From contig NZ_CP049056.1 in assembly GCF_011044155.1 (NCBI RefSeq), forward strand, positions 1,488,001 through 1,552,000: a stretch of 64,000 bases of DNA. Direction: 5' to 3'. The stretch is from Pikeienuella piscinae. GTDB lineage: Bacteria; Pseudomonadota; Alphaproteobacteria; Rhodobacterales; Rhodobacteraceae. Below are positions 17,577 to 26,575 of this stretch, piece after piece (the stretch's first letter is position 1; each line of letters begins with the position of its first letter). Under the pieces are notes generated by a model. The model made no database searches and was not told the DNA's origin. It saw nothing but the letters and a program-made list of their open reading frames with translations. The translations under genes were made by a program, and so were the position numbers.

Positions 17577-18236
17577 CTAAATTTTCTGAAGCGCATAACT
17601 TGGTGGGTATTGCCGTTCAAAAGTTAAGCCAATAATCTTGAATTCCTGTTCGACACAAAATTTTGTTACGGCTTCAATTACGCCGCAACGATATCCAAAA
17701 CGCCCCCATCGCACATAGTCGTGTCCTGCAATGATTCCACCGGGCTTCATTTTGGGCAACACCGCCATGAGGTCCTTCGTTACACTGTCGAAATCATGCC
17801 CCGCATCTATATAGACCCAATCCAGTTGAGCATCTTCAATCTGCTTCAAACCACCCCACGACCAATCTCGGATCAGCCTTACTCGGCCACTTTCAATATG
17901 TTTACTGAATCTCGACTTGACGTGTTCATAATCGCTTCCAACAATACCCTTACCTTTCTCAGCATTAGGAGCCTTTCCGTGCGCGTATTTTCCCTCCCTC
18001 CAGTAGTCAATCAGGATCAGACGCTCGGGCCCTGTGGCATTGAATATGCTCTGAGAAAAGCTTCCACGAGCGACCCCAACTTCCGCGACAACGCCGCCGC
18101 GCCCGAAGCTTGAAATAAGCTCCAAGCGGTCAGGATAAGCCTTGCAGTCAGATAAATGTTTCTCCGTGAGAGTGTGGGGAAGCTCTCTCAATCTCAATGT
18201 TTCGGCTCTGCTTTTCCTGTATCGGCATAGCGCCAA
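17577..18236 (-). CDS. Class I SAM methyltransferase (Methyltransf_24/TylF-like), possibly 5'-damaged
   Basis: The 219 residues contain a Rossmann SAM-binding motif VVAEVGVARGSFSQ (near residue 50), LILIDYW, and the post-core block WVYIDAGHDFDSVTKDL ... MKPGGIIAGHDY typical of this family of sugar- or macrolide-type O-methyltransferases. The frame opens with TTG at 18236 after an in-frame stop. An ATG at 18274 (MKRFVNSGSPAPLWRYAD) lies in another frame and reads into the conserved part only if one base is lost, so the 5' end may be frameshifted. G+C is well below the surrounding genes, a sign of transfer. The substrate is unknown; a surface glycan is plausible given the sulfotransferase next door. 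Confidence 0.7.
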   Translation of the reverse strand: MALCRYRKSRAETLRLRELPHTLTEKHLSDCKAYPDRLELISSFGRGGVVAEVGVARGSFSQSIFNATGPERLILIDYWREGKYAHGKAPNAEKGKGIVGSDYEHVKSRFSKHIESGRVRLIRDWSWGGLKQIEDAQLDWVYIDAGHDFDSVTKDLMAVLPKMKPGGIIAGHDYVRWGRFGYRCGVIEAVTKFCVEQEFKIIGLTFERQYPPSYALQKI

Positions 18237-18416
18237 AGAGGGGCCGGCGATCCTGAGTTAACAAAACGCTTCATCCCCGACCTCATATTCCGCCCCCTCC
18301 AAGAAACGATCAAATCAAATTCGCACCCAATTTTCAAAAAACTCCAATATCATTCATAATATAATTATCGTTACATAACATTACTATGCCACCGAAATCC
18401 ACACTATATGCATTTA

Positions 18417-19237
18417 CTATTGCATCCCACCTAAAACGTTAATCCCTCCGCGCCCAGATGAGATCTGGTAAAGCCCGAGATCCTCTTCATACAGATGCGC
18501 CACCTCTTGCATCAGCGCCGAATCGTACCTCGCTGCGTTAGCGGGCGCGTAACCTCTGCCCCTCATTCTAGCCAATTCGGCAAGAGGCGTATCAGCATAG
18601 CATGAGTCAATCAGCATCTTGAGGCTATCGGCGCCATGACCCGATAGATTTCGCGTATCGTGAATCGGCATTCCGGTGACTTCGGTGATCCGCGCGAAAG
18701 CCGCGCCCAACGTATGCATACCAAAAATATCAGAATATCGGTAGCCTCGCGCTTCCAGGCGCATTCTTACTTGCGGAGTCCAATGATGATCAATATCCAG
18801 TGCGCTCGGCGCAGAAAGGAGTAAAAAAAAAGCCCGAAAGGTAAATCGTTCAGGGTCCATATACTTTAAAAGCCGCGACCGGTAAACGCGTGCAAGTTTG
18901 CGGCCACCGGAAGACGATAACGATATTTGTTGTCGTTTATCCTTATCGCCCGGCCCGACCGCTTTCCTCCAACAAACTTTTCTAAGAAAAGAATATAAAG
19001 ATGAGACCACAGGCAAATAATAATAACAAAGCGATGATTTGCCTCCTGTATATACCCCTCAGTCGCTACATATTTCGGAACCATATTCGCCATCTGGTCA
19101 AAAAACACAGGCGGAGATTCATGAGTATTACTCAATACGATCGCATAGCGAAGGGTCGTGAAAGCGTTCTTTGGGATATAGGAATAAATGGCGTTGATGG
19201 GCTCAATATAAAGCGCATGGCTGGCGTCAAGCGACAT
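18417..19237 (-). pseudogene. Sulfotransferase family 2 gene, frameshifted
   Basis: The N-terminal part starts at ATG 19237 (with GGAGG before it) and has the PAPS 5'-phosphosulfate-loop-like YSYIPKNAFTTLRYAI. Around 18980-19040 it reads FVIIICLWSHLYILFLEKFVGG, close to the family's R.P..RL.S.yl.KF block. That frame ends at 18866. The C-terminal part lies in another frame (18417-19016): DPERFTFRAFF, HHWTPQ and a final AARYDSALMQEVAHLYEEDL, as in sulfotransferases acting on glycans. The two frames overlap at 18866-19016, so a one-base indel, possibly two, lies there. The gene is AT-rich and probably decaying after transfer. Confidence 0.65.
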
Positions 19238-19458
19238 GGCTGCCTCCATGCCATTGTGATCGAGACGCCCCCGATGCTCCGATGTTCGTAGCCTGTAGCA
19301 AGCTACCCGCCGCGCCAGGATCGTCAAGTCCAGCGGTCACGACGTCTACACAGTTCTGCGCCATGTGTCGCTCCACTCCCCGATCATTACTGCTTTCGTC
19401 TACGCGGCCAATCAACGCGCTCTGGCGCCGGGCGCCTCGGACTATTACTCTGCGGGCC

Positions 19459-20694
19459 ATGGCGCATGATGGGCTCATAGAGGAAATTGAGAGCTGGCTG
19501 ATCGACAGGTCGCTTGGCGACCCGGATATCGAGCAGCTTTTTCAGACCCTCTGCGTGCGACTGGCCGGCGTCGGCCTGCCGCTCGACCGGGCGGCGCTGA
19601 CCTGGCCGACGCTGCACCCACTGTTTCAGGCCGAACAGATCTTCTGGAACCCGACCGACGGCGCCAAGCTTCTACAATATTCACACGCCAACCAGGCGAC
19701 GGAAGGCTGGCTGAAAAGCCCGTTCTTCCATGTCCTCACCAACGGTCTGGACCGTTTGCGCCGGCGCCTGACCGGCCCCGAGTCGCTGCTCGATTTCGAC
19801 GTGCTCAAGGAACTGCGCGATCAGGGCTTCACCGATTACCTGATGACCGCCGCGGAGTTCCGGATCGGCGAGGTCGAAGAATTCGCGAAACGCGGCACGG
19901 GAATCATCGCCTCTTGGGCGACGAAGCGGGAGTCCGGCTTCACCCGCGCCGACCTCGAGGCGCTGAGCCGGATTCAGCGGATTTTCGCCGTCGCATGCCG
20001 GGTCGCGATCCAGCGGCGGGTCACGGCGAATCTGGTGAACGCCTATCTCGGCCCGACCGCCGGCTGGAAGGCGCTATCCGGCGAAATCAGACGCGGCGAC
20101 GGCGAAACGATACGTGCGGTCGTCTACTACGCGGATCTTCGCGGTTCGACCACGCTTTCGGACGCGATGGAGCCGGACGAGTATCTCGCGTTGCTCCGAC
20201 GCTATTTCGATTGCGCCGCGCAACCGGTGATCGACGAGGGCGGCGAGATCCTCGACTATGTCGGAGACGCGGTTCTGGCGATCTTTCCGATCCAGGGAGA
20301 GACAGGCGGGCCGGAAGCGGTGCGCGCCGCGACCCGGGCGATGGAGCGGGCATTGGTGCTGCGAGCCGAAACCACGGTCGCGGCGCCCGACCCGGAAATG
20401 CGCTTTTCAATCTCGCTCGCCGCGGGCGAGGTGATGTTCGGCAATATCGGCGTGCCGACCCGGCTCTCTTTCTCCGTCATCGGCGCCGTGGTGAACGAGG
20501 TTGCGCGGATGGACGACGCTTCGAAATCGCTCGGCCGGGCGGTGCTGGCGACCCGCGACATCGCTTCGGTCGAACCGCAGAATTGGGTCAGTCTCGGGAT
20601 GAGGGAGTTGCCGGGAGTCTCTAGACCGCGCGAAATCTTCGTCCGGAAGTGTGAACTCGACGCTTTCGACACCTCCCTCGCCGAATCGGCTTGA
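19459..20694 (+). CDS. Soluble class III adenylate/guanylate cyclase
   Basis: The 411-residue protein (start at ATG 19459; the frame is open upstream but AT-rich and unlike the family) has an N-terminal helical region of about 215 residues without membrane segments, then a class III catalytic domain. The first metal-binding Asp is in VVYYADLRGSTTLSD, the second in GGEILDYVGDAVLAIFP, and the transition-state motif is in FSVIGAVVNEVARM. It should make cAMP or cGMP in the cytosol; the N-terminal half is probably regulatory, of a type seen in alphaproteobacterial cyclases. It ends 4 bp from the convergent TPR gene. Confidence 0.88.
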   Translation: MAHDGLIEEIESWLIDRSLGDPDIEQLFQTLCVRLAGVGLPLDRAALTWPTLHPLFQAEQIFWNPTDGAKLLQYSHANQATEGWLKSPFFHVLTNGLDRLRRRLTGPESLLDFDVLKELRDQGFTDYLMTAAEFRIGEVEEFAKRGTGIIASWATKRESGFTRADLEALSRIQRIFAVACRVAIQRRVTANLVNAYLGPTAGWKALSGEIRRGDGETIRAVVYYADLRGSTTLSDAMEPDEYLALLRRYFDCAAQPVIDEGGEILDYVGDAVLAIFPIQGETGGPEAVRAATRAMERALVLRAETTVAAPDPEMRFSISLAAGEVMFGNIGVPTRLSFSVIGAVVNEVARMDDASKSLGRAVLATRDIASVEPQNWVSLGMRELPGVSRPREIFVRKCELDAFDTSLAESA

Positions 20695-20698
20695 GCCT

Positions 20699-21529
20699 TC
20701 AGCCGCCGAGCGAGCGGATGCGATTCAGGAGCCAGGGATCCTTGTGGCCCAGTTCAAACGCGCGGCGAAACCGGCGATTCGCCTCCGCCTCTCTCCCCAG
20801 CCGGTCGAGGAGCTGGCCGGAAACGAAATAGGGCAACGCCCATTCGGGGCTGAGCTCGGTCGCTTGGTCGAAGTCCTGAAGCGCGCCGGAATCATCGCGC
20901 CCTTCGCGCGCCCGGCCGCGCTGAAAATAGGCGCCGGCATCGTTCGGATAGCTGCTGATCACCGCGGAGAAATCGGACGCCGCCTCGCCTCCCCGGTTGA
21001 GCGCGATCAGCGTCAAGCCGCGGTTGAAACGCGCATCAGCGTCGTCGCCATCGATGCGCACAGCGGCGTTGAACTCCTCCAGCGCTGCTTCCGGCTGGCT
21101 GATCCGCAAATAGAAAGCGCCCCGCGCCAAGCGCACGTCGAGGCTCTGTGGCGCAAGTTCGAGCGCCCGGTCCAGCTGGCGCGCCGCCGCCATCCGGTCG
21201 CCAAGCGCCTCCTCCGCCCTGGCGCGGCCGACATATAACTCGACCCGTTCAAGTCCCGTCGCCGCCGCCGCGGCGAAGGCGTCGCGCGCCGCCCCCGGCG
21301 TGCCCGTGCTCAGCAGCGCATCGCCGAGATTGAGATTGGCGACGAATTCCTGTTTCTTCGTCAGACCGCCCCGCGACAACGCCCGCCGGCAATGGTGGAT
21401 GACATCGCGCACCGGCGCGGAGAGCGAGCCACACTGCTCCAACGAACCGTCGCGCGCGACAGCCGCGTCCGGCGCCGAGAGAAGAAGCCCGAGCGCCATG
21501 CAGGAACCGGTGAATGATCGTGCTTTCAT
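20699..21529 (-). CDS. Exported TPR-repeat protein
   Basis: The start is taken at ATG 21529, which gives a signal peptide (MKARSFTGSCMALGLLLSAPDAAVA); the frame is open further upstream but has no such signal. After two cysteines (EQCGS, HHCRR) come about six tetratricopeptide repeats, for example LNLGDALLSTGTPGAARDAF, ARGAFYLRISQPEAALEEF, FNRGLTLIALNRGGEAASDF and YFQRGRAREGRDDSGALQDF. The protein is likely periplasmic and serves protein-protein interaction; the partner is unknown. Convergent with the cyclase gene. Confidence 0.82.
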   Translation of the reverse strand: MKARSFTGSCMALGLLLSAPDAAVARDGSLEQCGSLSAPVRDVIHHCRRALSRGGLTKKQEFVANLNLGDALLSTGTPGAARDAFAAAAATGLERVELYVGRARAEEALGDRMAAARQLDRALELAPQSLDVRLARGAFYLRISQPEAALEEFNAAVRIDGDDADARFNRGLTLIALNRGGEAASDFSAVISSYPNDAGAYFQRGRAREGRDDSGALQDFDQATELSPEWALPYFVSGQLLDRLGREAEANRRFRRAFELGHKDPWLLNRIRSLGG

Positions 21530-21732
21530 ACCGGCAGCATATGCCGCGACGCGCCGGGCGCCAATCGCGACTGTCTTCGCCCGATTCTCGCCCAATCGCG
21601 GCCATAGGCGTTTCGTATCGAATGGTTGCGCGGGGGCGAGGCCTCGCGCATGATTTTGACGCCGCTCCCTGACGAGGGGAAAACTCGGGAAGCGCGGTGC
21701 GGCGACCGATGCAAAGCAACAGGGAGAAAACG

Positions 21733-22044
21733 ATGGCTGGCGAGAATGACAAGTTCGAGGTCTATCAGGACAAGCGCGGTGAATGGCGCTGGCGGCGGAA
21801 AGCTTCGAACGGCCGGATCGTCGGCGCTGCTTCCGAGGGTTACAATCGGAGATCGGATTGCGAGGCGAACATGAACCGGGGCGCGGTCCCCTCGGACAAG
21901 TGGGAATTCTACCAGGACAAGCGCAGCGAATGGCGCTGGCGGCGGAAAGCTTCGAACGGCCAGGTCGTCGGCGCGTCATCCGAAGGCTACGACAAACGCG
22001 CCGACGCCGAGGCGAACGCCGCACGACAGGGCTGGTCGGCCTGA
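21733..22044 (+). CDS. DUF1508 (YegP-like) protein with two near-identical repeats
   Basis: The 103-residue protein consists of two DUF1508 units (FEVYQDKRGEWRWRRKASNG and FYQDKRSEWRWRRKASNG). GGGAGA precedes the ATG. E. coli YegP has the same tandem arrangement; its function is unknown, though the fold is known. The two units share an identical 34-nt stretch (21781-21814 and 21928-21961, period 147 bp), which suggests a recent duplication or gene conversion. A GC-rich hairpin follows the stop. It appears monocistronic. Confidence 0.88.
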   Translation: MAGENDKFEVYQDKRGEWRWRRKASNGRIVGAASEGYNRRSDCEANMNRGAVPSDKWEFYQDKRSEWRWRRKASNGQVVGASSEGYDKRADAEANAARQGWSA

Positions 22045-22051
22045 TCAACTC

Positions 22052-22072
22052 GGGCGCGTCGCTGGCGCGCCC
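22052..22072 (+). terminator. Hairpin after the DUF1508 gene
   Basis: GGGCGCG (22052-22058) pairs with CGCGCCC (22066-22072) around a 7-nt loop, 8 bp after the stop codon. There is no T tract, so it may be a weak or factor-assisted terminator. Confidence 0.45.
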
Positions 22073-22170
22073 ACTCCGCTCCCGTTCGATTCCAGGATGA
22101 TGCGAACCGCCCGCGGATTGCGGAGTGGACCGCGTCCGGCCTATATCGGCGCGTCCAACCGGGAGCAGAC

Positions 22171-23208
22171 ATGACCCGCATCGTCCTTCGCCGCCCCGAC
22201 GACTGGCATCTGCATCTGCGCGACGGCGCGGTGCTGACTGCCGTGACGCCGGAGAGCGCGCGCGATTTCGCCCGCGCGATTATCATGCCCAATCTCGTCC
22301 CACCTATCGTCACCGCCGCCGACGCCGAAGCCTATCGCGCGCGAATCGTCGCCGCGGCCGAAGGCGCGGACTTCACTCCGCTGATGACGCTCTACCTAAC
22401 CGAGACGACCGACCCCGCCGCCATCGCGGCCGCGCATGAGGCCGGACTGATCGCCGCGGTCAAGCTCTACCCCGCCGGCGCCACCACCAACTCCGCCTCC
22501 GGAGTGCGCGATCTCGACAAGGTGCGCGGCGTCCTCGAGCGCATGGCGGATATCGGCCTGCCGCTCTGCGTCCACGGCGAGGTGACCGACGCGGAGGTCG
22601 ATATCTTCGACCGTGAGGCGGTGTTCATCGACCGCGTGCTCGACCCCTTGCGGCGCGCGACGCCCGGACTGCGCGTCGTGATGGAGCATCTGACCACGGA
22701 GGAAGGCGTCGCCTACGCGCGCGAGGGCGGCGCGGATCTCGGCGCGACGATCACCACCCATCACCTGATCATCAACCGCAATCATATCCTCGCGGGCGGG
22801 ATTAGGCCGCATTACTATTGCCTGCCGGTCGCCAAGCGCGAACGTCACCGCCTTGCGCTCCGCGCCGCCGCGACCAGCGGCCATCGGGCCTTTTTCCTCG
22901 GCACCGACAGCGCGCCGCATGTCGATCCGCTGAAGGAGGCCGCTTGCGGCTGCGCCGGTGTCTTCTCCGCCACCAACACGCTCTCGTGTCTCGCCCATGT
23001 GTTCGAGGAGGAGAACGCGCTGGACCGGCTGGAGACCTTCGCCGCCATCAACGGCCCGGCCTTTTATGGCCTGGCGCCGAACGAGGACCGGATCGAACTT
23101 GAAAAGACCGCCGAGCCGATCGACTACCCGACGAAGATCGAAACCGACGACGGACCGGTCACGGTCTTCGATCCCGGGTTCCCGCTACATTGGCGCGTTA
23201 GGAGATAA
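22171..23208 (+). CDS. pyrC: Dihydroorotase, class II (PyrC)
   Basis: The 345-residue enzyme closes carbamoyl-aspartate to dihydroorotate in pyrimidine synthesis. Visible are the metal-binding [10 protein letters not shown] near the N-terminus, the carboxylated-lysine region [14 protein letters not shown] (near 98), CVHGE, TTHHLI, and the late GTDSAPH. Length matches the E. coli class II enzyme. CGGGAG precedes the ATG. pyrE starts 4 bp after the stop, so the two form an operon for consecutive-to-near steps of the pathway. Confidence 0.96.
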   Translation: MTRIVLRRPDDWHLHLRDGAVLTAVTPESARDFARAIIMPNLVPPIVTAADAEAYRARIVAAAEGADFTPLMTLYLTETTDPAAIAAAHEAGLIAAVKLYPAGATTNSASGVRDLDKVRGVLERMADIGLPLCVHGEVTDAEVDIFDREAVFIDRVLDPLRRATPGLRVVMEHLTTEEGVAYAREGGADLGATITTHHLIINRNHILAGGIRPHYYCLPVAKRERHRLALRAAATSGHRAFFLGTDSAPHVDPLKEAACGCAGVFSATNTLSCLAHVFEEENALDRLETFAAINGPAFYGLAPNEDRIELEKTAEPIDYPTKIETDDGPVTVFDPGFPLHWRVRR

Positions 23209-23212
23209 AGCC

Positions 23213-23908
23213 ATGTTCCAGAACAGCTTTCCGGACGATGCGCTAATGGCGGAGCAGACCGCGCGAATGCTGCTTGAGGTCGAAGCGGTGCATTTTCGCA
23301 GCCGGGACCCGTTCAAGTTCACGTCCGGCCTTCTCAGTCCGGTCTATATCGACTGCCGCAAGCTCATCTCCTATCCGCGCATCCGCAGCGCGCTGATGGA
23401 TTTCGCGGTTTCGAAACTGATGCGCAACGCCGGCTTCGAAGCGTTCGACGCCGTCGCCGGGGGCGAGACCGCGGGCATCCCCTTCGCCGCCTGGATCGCC
23501 GAGCGGATGGCGCTGCCGATGCAGTATGTCCGAAAGAAGCCCAAGGGGTTCGGCCGGGACGCGCGGATCGAGGGCGTGATCGAAGAAGGTCAGCGCGTGC
23601 TGCTTGTGGAGGACCTGACCACCGATGGCGGCTCGAAGCTGAGCTTCGCCGAGGCGATCCGCGAGACCGGCGCGCGCTGCGACCACACGCTCGTCCTTTT
23701 CTACTACGATATCTTCGAAGGCTCGACCGCGCGACTGGCGGACGCCGGCCTCACCCTCCACCATCTCGCGACCTGGCGCGACGTTCTGAGCGCGGCGCGC
23801 GCCGGCGGCCATTTCGACAAGGCGACGCTCGACGCCGTCGGCGAATTCCTGGCCGACCCCTTGGGCTGGTCGGCGGCGGCGGGCGGCGCGGAGCCGACGA
23901 AAACCTGA
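23213..23908 (+). CDS. pyrE: Orotate phosphoribosyltransferase
   Basis: The 231-residue enzyme joins orotate to PRPP. It has the [16 protein letters not shown] substrate loop, [25 protein letters not shown] (the flexible catalytic loop lysines) and the PRPP motif [27 protein letters not shown] places a good ribosome site at the end of pyrC. The C-terminus carries a short Ala/Gly tail. Translation is likely coupled with pyrC. Confidence 0.96.
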   Translation: MFQNSFPDDALMAEQTARMLLEVEAVHFRSRDPFKFTSGLLSPVYIDCRKLISYPRIRSALMDFAVSKLMRNAGFEAFDAVAGGETAGIPFAAWIAERMALPMQYVRKKPKGFGRDARIEGVIEEGQRVLLVEDLTTDGGSKLSFAEAIRETGARCDHTLVLFYYDIFEGSTARLADAGLTLHHLATWRDVLSAARAGGHFDKATLDAVGEFLADPLGWSAAAGGAEPTKT

Positions 23909-23981
23909 GTAACGGCTTTCGCCTCTTGCTCTCACGCCGCGTCTCGGCTTCCTTGCCGGGTGCGACAAGGGAGCGACGACA

Positions 23982-25139
23982 ATGATCATGCAGGGGTTTC
24001 CGCCGGCCGAGAGCGACCGCGCCACACTGGCCAACTGGCGCAGCGCGCCGTGGTCCTCCTGGGCGTTCCATCATGTGCGCGAAATCGTGCCAACCGCCGA
24101 GATTGCCAACGACCCCTCCGATATATGGGAGTTGCCTGAGGGCCGCGTCGACCTTTCCGGCGTCGATCTCGACGCGGCGATGGCGGAGACGTCCACCGAC
24201 GCCGTCGTCATCGTCCACGAAGGGCGCCTCGTCCACGAGGTCTATCGCAACGGCATGGAGCCGACCGACCCGCACATCATCTTCTCGGTCTCGAAATCGC
24301 TCCTCGGCCTCGTCGCCGGCACGCTTGTCGATCGCGGCGAACTGAAGGAGGATGACCTCGTCACCACCCATGTCCCTGAACTGGGGGGCACGGCCTTCGA
24401 GGGCGCCACGATCCGCCAGCTTCTCGACATGCGCGTCGGGGTGCTCTTCGACGAGGACTACCTCGCAACCGAAGGGCCGATCATCGATTATCGCTTCGCC
24501 GCCAACTGGAATCCGGTTCCGGCGGGGCTCGAGGCGGGCGATCTGCGCTCCTTCATGTCGAAACTGACCGAGCGGGACGGCCCGCATGGCGGCCGCTTCC
24601 ACTACGTCTCGCCGAACACCGACCTTCTCGCCTGGATCTTCGAGCGGGCGAGCGGCGTGCGCTACGCCGATCTGGTCTCCGAGCGGCTCTGGCGTCCGCT
24701 GGGCGCGGAACGGGCGGGCTATATCACCCTCGACAGGATCGGCGGCGCCCGCGCCGCCGGCGGTGTTTGCGTCACCGCGCGCGATCTCGCGCGCGTCGGC
24801 ATGATGCTGGCCGATAACGGCAGCCGCGACGGGCGCCGGGTGATCCCCGCTTCCTGGATCGAGGATATCGAGAAGGCGGGCGACCCCGCCGCCTGGAACG
24901 AGGGCGACTTCAAGGACGATTTCGCCGGCAGGGCGATGCACTACCGCTCCAAATGGTATGTTCAGCGCCGGCCGGAGCCGCTGGTCCACGGCCTCGGCAT
25001 TCATGGCCAGTATGTGTTCTTCGACCGCGCGAGCCGCCTCTCCATCGCGTGGATGTCGAGCCGCCACGAGCCGATCGAGAAGACGACGACCGAGCGGGTT
25101 CTGGCGGCGGTGGAAGCGATCCGGGGGGCGGTCCTATGA
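23982..25139 (+). CDS. Serine hydrolase of the beta-lactamase/NylB-like family
   Basis: The 385-residue protein has no signal peptide. The nucleophile motif SVSK is near residues 104-107, and FHYVSPNTDLLAW (near 206-218) supplies the catalytic Tyr as in class C beta-lactamase-fold esterases and 6-aminohexanoate-dimer hydrolase (NylB). IHGQYVFFD near the C-terminus replaces the KTG box. The gene overlaps the next, an amidase-signature gene, by ATGA. Known activities of such enzymes include carboxylesterase and amide-oligomer hydrolysis; the real substrate is not shown by sequence. AAGGGAG precedes the start. Confidence 0.83.
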   Translation: MIMQGFPPAESDRATLANWRSAPWSSWAFHHVREIVPTAEIANDPSDIWELPEGRVDLSGVDLDAAMAETSTDAVVIVHEGRLVHEVYRNGMEPTDPHIIFSVSKSLLGLVAGTLVDRGELKEDDLVTTHVPELGGTAFEGATIRQLLDMRVGVLFDEDYLATEGPIIDYRFAANWNPVPAGLEAGDLRSFMSKLTERDGPHGGRFHYVSPNTDLLAWIFERASGVRYADLVSERLWRPLGAERAGYITLDRIGGARAAGGVCVTARDLARVGMMLADNGSRDGRRVIPASWIEDIEKAGDPAAWNEGDFKDDFAGRAMHYRSKWYVQRRPEPLVHGLGIHGQYVFFDRASRLSIAWMSSRHEPIEKTTTERVLAAVEAIRGAVL

Positions 25140-26527
25140 GCGATCTCTGGCGCCTTTCGGCGGGTGAGACGGCGGCGACCGTCAGGGCGGGCGACGCGAC
25201 GGCGCGCGAAGTCGCCGAGGCCGCACTCGCCCGTATCGACGCCGTCAATCCCAAGATAAACGCCGTCGTTCACCGCATGGACGAAGAATCGCTGGCGGCG
25301 GCCGACGCCGTCGACGCCGCGCGAGCGGCCGGCGCGCCCCTCGGCCCGCTCGCCGGGGTTCCCGTGACGGTGAAGGTGAACGTCGACCAGAAGGGCCACC
25401 CGACGACGAATGGCGTGCGCATCCAGCAGGATCTCGTGGCGAAGGAGGACAACCCCGTCGTCGCCAATCTTCGCCGCGCCGGCGCCGTGATCGTCGGGCG
25501 CACCAACACGCCCGCGTTCTCGCTCCGCTGGTTCACCCGCAACTCGCTCCACGGCGCGACGAGAAATCCACGGAATGCGGCGCTGACCCCAGGCGGCTCC
25601 TCCGGCGGCGCCGCATCCGCCACCGCGGCCGGCATCGGCGCCATCGGCCACGGCACGGATATCGCGGGTTCGGTCCGCTATCCCGCCTACGCCTGCGGCC
25701 TCCAGGGGCTTCGGCCCGGCATGGAGCGCGTCCCCGCCTGGAACCCGTCCTCACCCGACCGCCATATCGGCGCGCAGCTGATGGCGGTTTCCGGCCCGCT
25801 CGCCCGCTCCATGGCCGATCTCCGGCTCGCATTCGAGGCCATGATCCAGCCCGACTCGCGCGATCCCTGGCACCGGCCGGCGCCCGTCGAGACCGGCGCT
25901 ATCCCGAAGCGCGCCGCGCTCTGCGTCGCGCCAGAAGGCATGGCGACAACGCCATCCGTCGAAGCCGCGCTCCGCGACGCCGCTTCCCGACTGAAAGACG
26001 CCGGCTGGCAGGTGGAGGAGGTGGAGAGTCCGCCGCTCCGCGAGCCCGCCCGCCTCCAGTTCCTGCTCTGGCTCGCAGAGATGCGGCGCGGCGGCGACAC
26101 GGTGGCGAAGGAGAACGACCCCGACGCCGTGCGCTATTACGCCGAGATGCGGAAAATCTCACCCGCGCCCGACCTGAACGCGTTTCTCGACGCGCTTCAG
26201 GCTCGGCTCGGTCTGATCCGACAATGGCGCGCCTTTCTCGCCCGGTATCCGGTGCTGATATGCCCGGTCTCCGCCGAGCCCCCCTTCCCCGATCATCTCG
26301 ACATGGAAGATTTCGCCCGCGTCTACGAGGCGCAGCTGGTCCAGATCGGCCTGCCGCTGATGGGGTTTCCCGGCCTCTCCGTATTCACCGGTTTCGCCGA
26401 GACCGAGCACGGCGCGGCGCCGCTCGGCGCGCAGCTCATCGCTGACCGTTTTCGCGAGGACGCGCTCTTCGCAGCGGGCGAGGCGATCGAAGCGCGCGGC
26501 GCGAAGATTGAAATCGCCGAACCCTGA
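25136..26527 (+). CDS. Amidase-signature family enzyme
   Basis: The 463-residue protein starts with ATG overlapping the previous stop. It has the AS-family catalytic set: Lys in AGVPVTVKVNVDQKG (about residue 80), the cis-Ser in PGGSSGGAAS (near 155), and the nucleophile Ser in GTDIAGSVRYPA (near 180). The family includes GatA, fatty-acid amide hydrolase and NylA. It is not GatA: there are no gatB or gatC genes nearby, and the Ser loop (GSVRYPA) differs. Together with the upstream NylB-like gene it recalls the NylA/NylB pair, which act in turn on cyclic and linear amide oligomers; that is an inference. Confidence 0.87.
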   Translation: MSDLWRLSAGETAATVRAGDATAREVAEAALARIDAVNPKINAVVHRMDEESLAAADAVDAARAAGAPLGPLAGVPVTVKVNVDQKGHPTTNGVRIQQDLVAKEDNPVVANLRRAGAVIVGRTNTPAFSLRWFTRNSLHGATRNPRNAALTPGGSSGGAASATAAGIGAIGHGTDIAGSVRYPAYACGLQGLRPGMERVPAWNPSSPDRHIGAQLMAVSGPLARSMADLRLAFEAMIQPDSRDPWHRPAPVETGAIPKRAALCVAPEGMATTPSVEAALRDAASRLKDAGWQVEEVESPPLREPARLQFLLWLAEMRRGGDTVAKENDPDAVRYYAEMRKISPAPDLNAFLDALQARLGLIRQWRAFLARYPVLICPVSAEPPFPDHLDMEDFARVYEAQLVQIGLPLMGFPGLSVFTGFAETEHGAAPLGAQLIADRFREDALFAAGEAIEARGAKIEIAEP

Positions 26528-26575
26528 GGCGGGTTCGCCACACTCCGGCTAAAGTGCAGAGAAAAGGAACGCAAG

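Noticed and set aside
18822-18830. Run of nine A (T on the coding strand) as a programmed frameshift site in the sulfotransferase gene
   Set aside because: The family pattern is continuous in one frame before and after the run, so no shift is needed there. The real break is upstream at 18866-19016.
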